Source: CAJWGI01 sp036011785 (lineage in GTDB: Bacteria; Chloroflexota; Anaerolineae; Anaerolineales; UBA11657). Taken from it: a DNA stretch of 52,483 bases. Positions 25,575 to 33,508 of the stretch are shown here, in pieces. The notes below the pieces were generated by a model. That model made no database searches. It had not been told where the DNA came from and saw only the letters and a list, made by a program, of their open reading frames with translations. The position numbers were made by a program, and so were the translations under genes. Position 1 is the first letter of the stretch. Every line of letters begins with the position of its first letter. The DNA is taken from contig DASCOB010000217.1 of NCBI GenBank assembly GCA_036011785.1, positions 1-52,483 on the forward strand, written 5' to 3'.

Positions 25575-25775
25575 CTATCTGCGTGTGTGCTGTCGCCGCC
25601 GAATGCGGCGAATGGCTTTCTTCTTCTCGATGCGGCGCACTTCGCTTTTTGAGATAAACCAACGCTTCTGGCGTACAGCAGCCAGGCGCCCGCTGCGCAT
25701 GACTTTCTTGCGGAAGCGTCGTAGCAGCTCTTCGGGCGATTCGCTGGGTTTGATTGTCACCTTAGTCAGAGTCAT
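25575..25775 (-). CDS. rpsU: Small ribosomal subunit protein bS21
   Basis: 66 residues. bS21 helps mRNA binding during initiation. The sequence VTIKPSESPEELLRRFRKKVMRSGRLAAVRQKRWFISKSEVRRIEKKKA-R-IRR matches the family over its whole length. I chose ATG 25775, which overlaps the end of rpsA by 14 nt, rather than an upstream in-frame ATG inside rpsA. The overlap implies translational coupling with rpsA. Confidence 0.93.
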   Translation of the reverse strand: MTLTKVTIKPSESPEELLRRFRKKVMRSGRLAAVRQKRWFISKSEVRRIEKKKAIRRIRRRQHTRR

Positions 25776-27024
25776 CACCCCCTTTTTTTTCCGGCAATTG
25801 GCCGACCGTCTCGTCGACATTTGATACATCTTCCGGCTCGACCCTCTCCGCTTCCTCGGGCGTTTCCGATATTAGCGCTGCTTCGGTATCGGCCTCAAGC
25901 GTCGGTTCAGCATCGTCGCGCTGCTCCTGCACGTCGGCCAGATCTTGTAAGCTCAACCCCACGCGTTGCCGCTCCACATCCAGACTGACCACTCGTAGCG
26001 TGAGTTCGCAGCCCGGGACAACTTCCGCACCACCCTCAGATGGGATTTCAGTGCTGTGCAACAGGCCCTCAATGCCATTGCCCAGATCGACAAACGCGCC
26101 AAATTGAAGCACGCGCGTGACATGCCCGACAATCGTTTCTCCGGGAACAATCCAATCCTCCACTGAATCCCACGGGCTGGGTAAAAGCTGTTTTATGCTC
26201 AGGCCAATGCGTTGTCGATTGCGGTCGATTCTAATGACCATGACATCGACCTCATCGCCCGGCTGAACGGCATGACGCGGGTGCTCGACTTGCTTCCAGG
26301 CTAGTTCAGATACGTGCACCAGGCCATCCGCCGCGCCAAGGTCCACGAAGGCACCGAACTCCCGCACGCCACTGACCGTTCCACGCAGCACCTGTCCTTC
26401 GTGCAACTCCGCGAGCAGCTGTTCTTTTTTCTTTTCTCGTGAGGCGCGCTGAGCCGCGCGCTGCGAAAGTACCAATCGGTGGCGCTGCCGATCCACCTCA
26501 ATCACTCGCACAGTGATTTCCTGGCCGATTGCCTGCTCCAGCTTGTCCATGCGTTCGGGCTCTGGCATGCCGCGGGTGACGCTGACAAGATGTGATGCTG
26601 GCACAAAACCGGGCAGACCATGATATGAGACCACGACCCCGCCGCGATTGCAGCTTTCCACCGCGCCAGTGAAGACTTCCCCGGTTTCCATCAGCGCCTC
26701 GGCATCCAGCCATGCCTGATGTTGACGTGCCTGAAAGACCGAGAGGATGGGGCTTTTCGCGCCGTGACCTTGTACTGTAACCAGCACCTCGATGTCCTTT
26801 CCGGCGCTGTATTCGTCCAGCCGCTTACCCGCGCGTTCTAAGTCGGAAAGCGGCACTAACCCTTCGCGTTTCAACCCGAGGTCCACCAGAACGCCGTCTG
26901 AACGCGCGTCAATTACGGTGCCGTGCAGCAATTCGCCATGCCCCGGTCGTACCACATCCACGTAGTCCTCCAGCAGGGTGGCGAAGTCATCTATTGGCGC
27001 GTTTGCGACCGATGGTTCTTTCAT
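25762..27024 (-). CDS. rpsA: Ribosomal protein bS1-like, four S1 domains
   Basis: 420 residues with four S1 RNA-binding domains, beginning near GHGELLHGTVIDARSDG, ETGEVFTGAVESCNRGG, EGQVLRGTVSGVREFGAFVDLG and PGETIVGHVTRVLQFGAFVDLG. The acidic tail (EEAERVEPEDVSN...GGDDSD) is unstructured. Bacterial S1 unwinds mRNA on the 30S subunit. Four domains are typical outside Proteobacteria, where six are found. It heads the rpsA-rpsU-infA operon and is preceded by a long leader, where S1 often regulates its own synthesis. Start ATG 27024 has only a weak AAAAGG ribosome binding site. Confidence 0.93.
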   Translation of the reverse strand: MKEPSVANAPIDDFATLLEDYVDVVRPGHGELLHGTVIDARSDGVLVDLGLKREGLVPLSDLERAGKRLDEYSAGKDIEVLVTVQGHGAKSPILSVFQARQHQAWLDAEALMETGEVFTGAVESCNRGGVVVSYHGLPGFVPASHLVSVTRGMPEPERMDKLEQAIGQEITVRVIEVDRQRHRLVLSQRAAQRASREKKKEQLLAELHEGQVLRGTVSGVREFGAFVDLGAADGLVHVSELAWKQVEHPRHAVQPGDEVDVMVIRIDRNRQRIGLSIKQLLPSPWDSVEDWIVPGETIVGHVTRVLQFGAFVDLGNGIEGLLHSTEIPSEGGAEVVPGCELTLRVVSLDVERQRVGLSLQDLADVQEQRDDAEPTLEADTEAALISETPEEAERVEPEDVSNVDETVGQLPEKKGGDDSD

Positions 27025-27309
27025 AACCTTTTGATTAAACTAAAACCGGCACCTCCATGTGACACTGGCGCCGATATGCATTGAGTATTGGGAATGCGGA
27101 CTGTCGCCGCACGGTTTACTTAACCCAACATTTCTCCGCTCAATCCAATCCCGCCCCCGGCAACCGACTGCCCACCGGGTAACCTGCCGCTGCGCACTGA
27201 CACCAACATCAGGTCCGAGTATTCACACTTTAGACTACAAGTGACCACGGAATAATACCCCCCGCAGTCACGCAACCCCGCGTGCAATCGCGCGGGAGTT
27301 CAGGCTGGC
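27025..27309 (-). promoter_or_regulatory. Long untranslated leader of the rpsA operon
   Basis: About 285 nt between the rpsA start and its promoter hold no protein gene I can support. On the reverse strand a stem CCCGCG-N8-CGCGGG (27296-27291 with 27282-27277) lies near the 5' end, and CCCGG-N14-CCGGG pairing occurs in the middle (about 27178-27154). I recognise no known riboswitch, SRP RNA, 6S RNA or RNase P signature. A leader this long suggests autoregulation by S1 or a separate small RNA; both are inference. Confidence 0.5.
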
Positions 27310-27338
27310 ATTATACCTCCGCCCGGTTAAGTCGTCAA
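27310..27338 (-). promoter_or_regulatory. Near-consensus promoter of the rpsA-rpsU-infA operon
   Basis: On the reverse strand TTGACG (27338-27333) and TATAAT (27315-27310) are exactly 17 bp apart. Only one base differs from the sigma-70 consensus. It lies 16 nt past the end of the lipoprotein gene, and no other start follows before rpsA. Confidence 0.8.
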
Positions 27339-27353
27339 ACCACATTACTGCCA

Positions 27354-30122
27354 TCATGGTTGGGCCGTAAAGGTGAGCCGCACTTTGCCCGCTTCAGGCG
27401 GCACAATGAGCCAGCCAGCCTCTGTTTTTGTACCGCTCGGCCCGGAGATGGCGGTAGGTCGCACGGGCAGTCTCCAGCGGAATCCGGCTGGAGGCGTTGC
27501 GCCTGACAGGGTCAGGGTGAGCGTACCGTTCCACCCATCCTCCGATTGGAAGAGTTCGTTTTCGGTGCTAAGATTGAGCGCGCCGAAGTGCGTGGGTGCG
27601 CCCTTCACAGAGATGGTGCGACCGTCTGCCAACCACCAATCCGGAACGCCGCTGAGTAATTCGAGCGTATCGCCGCGCTCGGAGAGCAGCATCTCGCGCA
27701 CCAGGGTGACATAACTGGCGGCCGTCCACGCGTGCGGCATGTCGCCTCCGGAGAAACTACCATTGGCGGGATTGACTTGCTCGGCCCAGGCGAAGGATCC
27801 CGGTATGGTCTGATTCTGTAGAGTCCAACCCAGTATCTGATGCAGCACGTCAGTGCGGCCCAGCCGAAGGTAGGCGTGGGCTAATTCAAGCCCGCCGTAA
27901 GGCCAAAACTGGCCGCCCAGATGACGGAAACCTCCGTTGTCCGGCTGCAGCCAGAGGCGATGATAATAATCAAATGAGCGAGCGAGCAACTCCATATCTC
28001 GAGGGAACACCTCAGTCGGCCAGAGCGCAGGCACTGTGCCGCGCGCCATGGCCGAGTCCGTTGTGTTTTCCACCGCACCCGGGATGAAGGCTGGCTCCGG
28101 GCCCATCACGGTCACAACTGAATCCAAAATGGCTGCACGTAGTGCGTCCGCCTCGGATTGCATCCAGACGGCATCAACGCTCTCCCCCAGCGCTGTCGCG
28201 ATGAAAGCCGCGTGCTCCAATCCGGCCAGCCCCCAGAAATTGTCCCAGTAGTGGTGCCACTCGGGCGGGCCAAGGTCTTCCGCGCTCTTGCTTGGGGGCA
28301 GCAGGCCGCGCGCAGCGCTGGCGGTTGCGACTGTGCTCGCTCGCAATTCAGACAGGAAGTGTGCGGCTGCGCGCAACTGCGAATACCATTCACGCAGCTG
28401 GGTTTCGTCGCCGGTAAAGCGGTAATATGCGCTCGCCAGAAAAATGGCTTGTCCCTGCGAATCCCATTCGTCATCGTGCCAAGGAACGTTATCGCCTCTG
28501 ATGGGAGGCACCCGTCCGTCTGGCTCCTGCGAAGTAAGTGTGGCGGCGACGGTGGCGCGCACGCTTTCGGCGTGGCCGAATTGCAGCAGCGCCAACCCGG
28601 TGTACGCGGCGTCGCGCACCCAGACGGCGTCGTGCGCCAGCGGCCCGGGGTGGGGGCCGTCGGGGTCAAGCGCGAGCAGCAAATAGCCCAGCGATGCGGC
28701 CACCCCGGCTTCCACGGACTTGTCGGGCAGCGCCATGGTCACCGTGCTGGTCACTTCCAGCCACAATTGGGCGGTCTCTTGCATGCGGTCATCGACGGGG
28801 ATGTCTGTCGCCGGGAAGCTTTTTCCTGGTGCGCCGGGAAAGGCAAAGTGGAACGCAGTGGATTGACCCGGATCAAGGTCAATAGGATAGGCCCATACGG
28901 CTACGCCATCTGCCGCGGACGCGGCGCTCACACGCTCCCTGGTAGGTACCTTGCCGCGTAATGCTGCCGCCATGGATTCTGCCAGCAGCCCCACACCGGT
29001 TTCGCCTGCCGCGGTTGCGGCGGCCATGAATGGCATGTCGTTGATCCACAGTCGGCGGCCGTGCTGGGTGCGGATGGCGCATATCGGCGCGAGATTCTGA
29101 TTAATGGCAAAAGGTCGTATTGCCAGCAGCAGGGTCAGGCTGCGCGGCTCGGCGTCCGTATTTTGCAGCGTCATTTTCCAGCGGACGGCTGCCTGCCCGC
29201 CATCTCCAAAGAGGGTGTTTCGCACTGATATGCCGAGGGCTTCCCATTCCCATTGTGGCATGGGCAGACGTCCGTCCGTTAATGAGAAGCGCACGTCTGC
29301 CGGGCCGGCTGTGCCCAGCCTGCCTGTGTCAGGATCGTAGAGCCAGACTTCCGCTCTGGGCGCTCTCGCCCAGGGGGCCACTGCGCCATCTGAAGAGACC
29401 AACGCCTCCTCGGCGGAATCCATGTTTCCGGTCATCGTCCACGCAAAAGCTTTTGCTGTTGCCCATGCGGGCATGGGCCAATCTGGGTGAGAACTGACAA
29501 GCCATTCCACATGTTGCGCGCCGGTCATCACTGCGCGGCGCTCGGCCCCGAGGCGCACCGGCTGCTTGATGCCGCCAAAACCACCCTGGTCGAGGACCCG
29601 CAACGCAAGCTGCAACTCCTCGCCTGCTGTGCCATATTGCAGAATATCCACGAGAGCAGCCCGCGAACCGAGGTCGTCCCAGTTGCCTGCGTGTTCGCCG
29701 TCTATCCACAGCGCGGCGGAATCATCGACCTTCCCGAAACCGAGGAAAACGGCCGGCCAGTCTGGTACGGTGATGCGTGTGCGGTACCACGCCGCTCCGT
29801 CGTATTGCAGCCCACTCGCCTCCCACGGGTATCCCGGCGCGAGCTCAGTCCATTCATCCGCAATGGATTCGGACGAGTGCCAGCCTTCTACTAGGCCGAT
29901 GTCATCTGGGTCGGTGCGGAAGCGCCAACCGGTGCTGAGCGCATGCGAGAGCGCGTCGGCCGCTTCGCAAGGCTGAGGCGTCTTGCCGAATGGTGCTGGG
30001 CCGATGTCCGCGCACGCGGCCAGCAGCAGGAGAACGCTGCCCAGTACGGCCCGCACTGCCGTCAGTTTTCGCGCTGGCCAGTGTGGCCATAGCGCGTGGC
30101 GCGGGCACATGGGTTCACTCAT
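27354..30122 (-). CDS. Lipoprotein glycoside hydrolase-like protein (six-hairpin fold)
   Basis: A protein of 922 residues. ATG 30122 places a signal sequence with lipobox L34-A-A-C37 at the N-terminus; the upstream open extension has no such logic. Residues about 60-190 (GWRFRTDPDD, AAWYRTRITVPDWP, VDDSAALWIDGEHAGNW) resemble the jelly-roll sugar-binding domain of GH2-type enzymes. The C-terminal half (AVWVRDAAYTGLALLQFGH, WHDDEWDSQGQAIFLASAYY, HYWDNFWGLAGLEHAA) is an (alpha/alpha)6 barrel like amylo-alpha-1,6-glucosidases and GH15/GH63/GH78-type enzymes. It likely cleaves oligosaccharides outside the cell; the linkage is unknown. D/E residues in EWDSQGQ are candidate acids. Confidence 0.72.
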   Translation of the reverse strand: MSEPMCPRHALWPHWPARKLTAVRAVLGSVLLLLAACADIGPAPFGKTPQPCEAADALSHALSTGWRFRTDPDDIGLVEGWHSSESIADEWTELAPGYPWEASGLQYDGAAWYRTRITVPDWPAVFLGFGKVDDSAALWIDGEHAGNWDDLGSRAALVDILQYGTAGEELQLALRVLDQGGFGGIKQPVRLGAERRAVMTGAQHVEWLVSSHPDWPMPAWATAKAFAWTMTGNMDSAEEALVSSDGAVAPWARAPRAEVWLYDPDTGRLGTAGPADVRFSLTDGRLPMPQWEWEALGISVRNTLFGDGGQAAVRWKMTLQNTDAEPRSLTLLLAIRPFAINQNLAPICAIRTQHGRRLWINDMPFMAAATAAGETGVGLLAESMAAALRGKVPTRERVSAASAADGVAVWAYPIDLDPGQSTAFHFAFPGAPGKSFPATDIPVDDRMQETAQLWLEVTSTVTMALPDKSVEAGVAASLGYLLLALDPDGPHPGPLAHDAVWVRDAAYTGLALLQFGHAESVRATVAATLTSQEPDGRVPPIRGDNVPWHDDEWDSQGQAIFLASAYYRFTGDETQLREWYSQLRAAAHFLSELRASTVATASAARGLLPPSKSAEDLGPPEWHHYWDNFWGLAGLEHAAFIATALGESVDAVWMQSEADALRAAILDSVVTVMGPEPAFIPGAVENTTDSAMARGTVPALWPTEVFPRDMELLARSFDYYHRLWLQPDNGGFRHLGGQFWPYGGLELAHAYLRLGRTDVLHQILGWTLQNQTIPGSFAWAEQVNPANGSFSGGDMPHAWTAASYVTLVREMLLSERGDTLELLSGVPDWWLADGRTISVKGAPTHFGALNLSTENELFQSEDGWNGTLTLTLSGATPPAGFRWRLPVRPTAISGPSGTKTEAGWLIVPPEAGKVRLTFTAQP

Positions 30123-30153
30123 AGTTCTTTCCCACCCGTTGCCGGCGGGAGAC

Positions 30154-31593
30154 CTAATTGACTGTGATTGGAATCGTGTCGGAGAGGTAGTACCAGTTGG
30201 CAGCCGGCGGGGTTGTTGTTCCGCAATCAGTGGATGTACCCAGACAAATGACCATACGCAAGTCATACGTGCCGGCGGCCGAGATTTCAATGTGGTCGCG
30301 CCAAACGTATTCGGTGCCAGCTGCAACCTTGTCGGCGTCTCCGTCCCCGTTGAAAAAGCGGAAGATGTGTGGGTTAGCGTACACGCCCCACGCGCCGAAC
30401 TTCTGGTCGCTGCCGCCCGGGTTGTGTATTTTCAGATTCACCCAGATAGATTCATTCACTGCGTAGCTGGCCGCGCAGGCGCTGCCGGATGTGCATATTT
30501 TCTCAGCCGAAAAGTAGGTGCCCGTTATCGGGCTGCCATCCGGGGTGACTGGAGAAAGCCTGGATTCGCTGATAGTTACTGGAATGGCCTCTGATAGGAT
30601 GAACCAGTTGGTGCCCGGCGCTTTCGAGGCCAAGCAATTAGCGGCGTCATCCAGGCAAATACCCATCTGCAGATGGTGTACGCCGGCGTTGAGAATGCTG
30701 ACAGAATCTCTCCAACTATATTCAGTGTTTGCGCCGATTTTGTCGGCTGCGCGGTCGCCGTTGAAAACATAGAGAAAGTTCGGGTACAGGTTGGTGTGCA
30801 CGCCCCATGCGCCGAAACTAACATCGGAGCTGCTCGAATTCGCAATGCGCATGTTGACATAGAACGGATCGCCGACAAGGAAGCGGGGCTCGGTGATACC
30901 CGGAACGAATTGGGTCTCTACGCTGAATGTTTTTCCGGAAATCGAGCTGCTGGAGGCTGTGGTCAGAGCGGCTGATGTTGCTGTTGGATCTGCAGCCATT
31001 GTGGCGGTCGTCGCTGGAGTGGCACTCGCTTCCGAGATGGGGGTGGCCGGCGCTTCCACGATTGGGATGTCGGCCGCGTTCGCGCGCAGAGATGACCATA
31101 GCGCCGAAACCCAGACTCGATTGCGGGTGCCATACGCAATTTGATACCATTGCCCGTCCGCAGATTGTCCGGTGACCGGCGCGATATACCCGGTCGGCTC
31201 GCTGCCCAGAATCGCGTATTCTGTGCCCGGACCGGCGCGCAAGTACACGCCGTCCGTGAGTTCCAGGGTGCTGTCCCCGAGGGGCAAATGGTCTGCTGAC
31301 GGAGCGGGGGTGTGATCCGCGATCTGGACGGCTGCAGGTGTGGGAACCGGCGTTTCGGCGTCAACCACACTGGCGGCAGCCGCGGTCGGTTCCGCGGTGG
31401 CGCTGGCGGCAACGTCGGCTGTGGCTGTCGGTGTCGGTGCTGGTAAAGCGGCTGCGGCGGGTTGTGGCGCCGCTGAATTAAATTCGTTTAGCGCGTATCT
31501 GATTGCCGTAACCCCACCCGCCGCGAGGCCTACAATCAGGGCTGTAACGAGCGCTGTCTTTGGGGGAATTTCTCTCAGCTGCCTAATCGTCAT
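30154..31593 (-). CDS. Membrane-anchored SH3b protein with a duplicated novel domain
   Basis: A protein of 479 residues: one membrane helix (12-33), an Ala/Thr/Pro-rich linker, one bacterial SH3 domain (about 105-170; GVYLRAGPGTEYAILG, WYQIAYG..VWV), another linker, then two copies of a domain of about 123 residues (219-342 and 355-478). The copies share FGAWGV, FNGD..ADK, GTEY.WRD, L.M.ICL....C and W(F/Y).LS..IP(V/I)T. Each ends with a Cys pair (C313/C320, C450/C457) that could form a disulfide. I cannot name the duplicated domain; it is predicted all-beta and extracellular. It lies 31 nt upstream of the glycosidase gene, so they may act together at the cell surface. Confidence 0.75.
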   Translation of the reverse strand: MTIRQLREIPPKTALVTALIVGLAAGGVTAIRYALNEFNSAAPQPAAAALPAPTPTATADVAASATAEPTAAAASVVDAETPVPTPAAVQIADHTPAPSADHLPLGDSTLELTDGVYLRAGPGTEYAILGSEPTGYIAPVTGQSADGQWYQIAYGTRNRVWVSALWSSLRANAADIPIVEAPATPISEASATPATTATMAADPTATSAALTTASSSSISGKTFSVETQFVPGITEPRFLVGDPFYVNMRIANSSSSDVSFGAWGVHTNLYPNFLYVFNGDRAADKIGANTEYSWRDSVSILNAGVHHLQMGICLDDAANCLASKAPGTNWFILSEAIPVTISESRLSPVTPDGSPITGTYFSAEKICTSGSACAASYAVNESIWVNLKIHNPGGSDQKFGAWGVYANPHIFRFFNGDGDADKVAAGTEYVWRDHIEISAAGTYDLRMVICLGTSTDCGTTTPPAANWYYLSDTIPITVN

Positions 31594-31662
31594 CGTGCCA
31601 TTCTGTGGGTCTGGACGGAACTACTGAACCGGCGTTCGGTAGTATAGCACGGGTGGTTGCGC

Positions 31663-32175
31663 TTAGCTCACCATCTCCGGCTCGCGCAGCGCGAAATCCG
31701 CACCGCGGTCGATTTCCCACGGATATACGATGTAGGCGTTGGTGACGGCGCCATAGTAATCAGGACGCGTCTGGCCGAAAAGTGAGCGCGCCGGGTTGAA
31801 GTGGAGCACACATAGTTTCGGCAGGCCGGCGGCTCCGAGGATACGGTCCTTCACCGAGGTGATGGTGCGGCCGGATGCCCAAACGTCGTCCACTACCAGA
31901 ATGCGTTTGCCGGCGATCACATCCTCGTGCGGGAACTGCAGGAATTCGGGCCAGGCGAGCAATTTGTGGTCGACATCAATGGGTGGGAATTGCACGGAGG
32001 CGGTTAGGATGTCCTTCACTTCCAATGCCTCGGCCAGCAAACCGCCGGGCACAATCCCGCCTCGGGTTACAATCACCATCGCTTCAATATCATGTCGGAA
32101 CTGTGGAATGAGTTCGTCAACTAGTTGTTCGACATCTCCCCAGCGCAACAGTTCCTTACGTATAGGGTTGGACAT
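31663..32175 (-). CDS. Purine-type phosphoribosyltransferase
   Basis: A protein of 170 residues of the PRTase family (PF00156). The PRPP-binding loop is ILVVDDVWASGRT, and MVIVTRGGIVPGGLLAE forms the first loop. Length and the C-terminal YPWEIDRG resemble archaeal and bacterial hypoxanthine/xanthine PRTases that salvage purine bases. The exact base is uncertain. I chose ATG 32175 (MSNPIRKELLRW); an open extension to 32220 has no supporting homology. Confidence 0.78.
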   Translation of the reverse strand: MSNPIRKELLRWGDVEQLVDELIPQFRHDIEAMVIVTRGGIVPGGLLAEALEVKDILTASVQFPPIDVDHKLLAWPEFLQFPHEDVIAGKRILVVDDVWASGRTITSVKDRILGAAGLPKLCVLHFNPARSLFGQTRPDYYGAVTNAYIVYPWEIDRGADFALREPEMVS

Positions 32176-32265
32176 GCGGCCAGTCAGGCTGGCATCGGGA
32201 ACGGTGCCAGTGAACGCCATAACTGTGGTACATAGCGGCCCGAGAGGGGGTAGGTGGCTGCCTGT

Positions 32266-33420
32266 CTATACATGTGAACCCGCGAAGCTGCTGTAATGAT
32301 ATTGAATGCGCCCTTCGCGCAAGCCGAGGGTATCCTTGCCCCCCACCATTTGCCCGGCTGGGCTGTGAAAAGTCCAGTTGAAAGTCCACGAGGCGCCTTT
32401 GCCGCGCACATGATCGATGGCAAAATTGCCCGACGGCAGCAATTCGTCCAGCATTTTCCTGTACCATTCTCGGATGGCTTGAATCCCGAGAATCATGCGC
32501 TGCGCATTCACATGGCCGGCATTCTCATGATAGAGACTGACAAGCAAGTCAATGTCTCGATTGTTAAGCGCATCCACATAATGTTGCAGCGGGTCGTTCG
32601 GCACACCCGGCGGCATCGGTGCCGGAGCGGGCACGGTGGGCGCTGCTTCGGCCAGTGGCCACCGGAATCCGGCCACGGCATCCCATAGGTCGTGGTGGCC
32701 CGGGCTGGTGGACCAGTCCCATGAATAGGTGTTCGCAGCCGACAGACCCAGTTCAAGCGCCTTCTGATAAAAGCGGCGCTGGTCTTCTGCCGTTGCGACC
32801 CAGCCACCGGCCCCGTACGCAGAACCGGTGGGTATCACCGGGCGAGCGTGACCGACCAGGCGTGTGTCAGCGAACTCGCCTACACTACGCTCCAGTTGCG
32901 AGCCGGGGTTGTGCGCCTGTTCCCAGTAAACTTGTGGCATGTTAAAATCACATTTCTCTAAGAACGCCGCCCAGGGTAATTCGCGATGGTAGGTCGGAAA
33001 GCGATAGGAGCTTAGCGCGATTGGATGATTGGGCAATGACTGGCGCAGCTCGGTCATGAAGAGGCGGGCGGCGGCGTCTTTGCCGCGCCATTTGTATTCG
33101 TGTTCCGCATCGATTACGTAGCCATCCAGCTGCAGTTCTCTGGTGCGCGCGATGGCCACGCGCGCCTCCCCTGCCGGGTCGCTGCCTTTCACGTAATGCC
33201 AGCCCCATACCTGCATGCCACGGTTTTTTAGTGCCTGGCTGACTGCGGGCACGAGATCATTGTTGTTGCGGTCGTAACCGAAGGGATATCGCGTGTCTGC
33301 AATCTTTATTAGTACGTGCGTCAGCTGTGCGGCTTCTGCCTTGCTCGCAATGGCGTCCGTGTCGCCACCCTCACAGTTTAGAATGCGCCAGATGAAAAAC
33401 CCTTTTCCCTCAAGTGCCAT
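32266..33420 (-). CDS. TIM-barrel (GH-like) protein with C-terminal SnoaL-like domain
   Basis: A protein of 384 residues. Residues 1-270 form a barrel resembling glycoside-hydrolase-like proteins (GFFIWRI, VLIKIADTRYP, MQVWGWHYVKG, DGYVIDAEHEYKW, IALSSYRFPTYH, NMPQVYWEQ, NTYSWDWST). The DAEHEYK strand end may hold the catalytic acids. A Pro/Ala linker (about 278-292) leads to a SnoaL/NTF2-like domain of about 95 residues (HYVDALNNRDIDLLVSLYHENA..GIQAIREWYRKML..FNWTFHSPAG). No signal peptide is visible. Start ATG 33420 removes an unlikely upstream extension. The combination is unusual; function unknown. Confidence 0.6.
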   Translation of the reverse strand: MALEGKGFFIWRILNCEGGDTDAIASKAEAAQLTHVLIKIADTRYPFGYDRNNNDLVPAVSQALKNRGMQVWGWHYVKGSDPAGEARVAIARTRELQLDGYVIDAEHEYKWRGKDAAARLFMTELRQSLPNHPIALSSYRFPTYHRELPWAAFLEKCDFNMPQVYWEQAHNPGSQLERSVGEFADTRLVGHARPVIPTGSAYGAGGWVATAEDQRRFYQKALELGLSAANTYSWDWSTSPGHHDLWDAVAGFRWPLAEAAPTVPAPAPMPPGVPNDPLQHYVDALNNRDIDLLVSLYHENAGHVNAQRMILGIQAIREWYRKMLDELLPSGNFAIDHVRGKGASWTFNWTFHSPAGQMVGGKDTLGLREGRIQYHYSSFAGSHV

Positions 33421-33508
33421 CGAATTCTCGCAATGGGTGTTAAAATGGGTGATGCTTGCAGGTGGAAGAAGCAATAAGTGTGCCTGAACATCGCGAAAGC
33501 ACTATCAA

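Noticed and set aside
27059..27244. A 61-codon + strand open frame in the rpsA leader
   Set aside because: No ribosome binding site, no homology recognisable, and it lies opposite the probable leader transcript.
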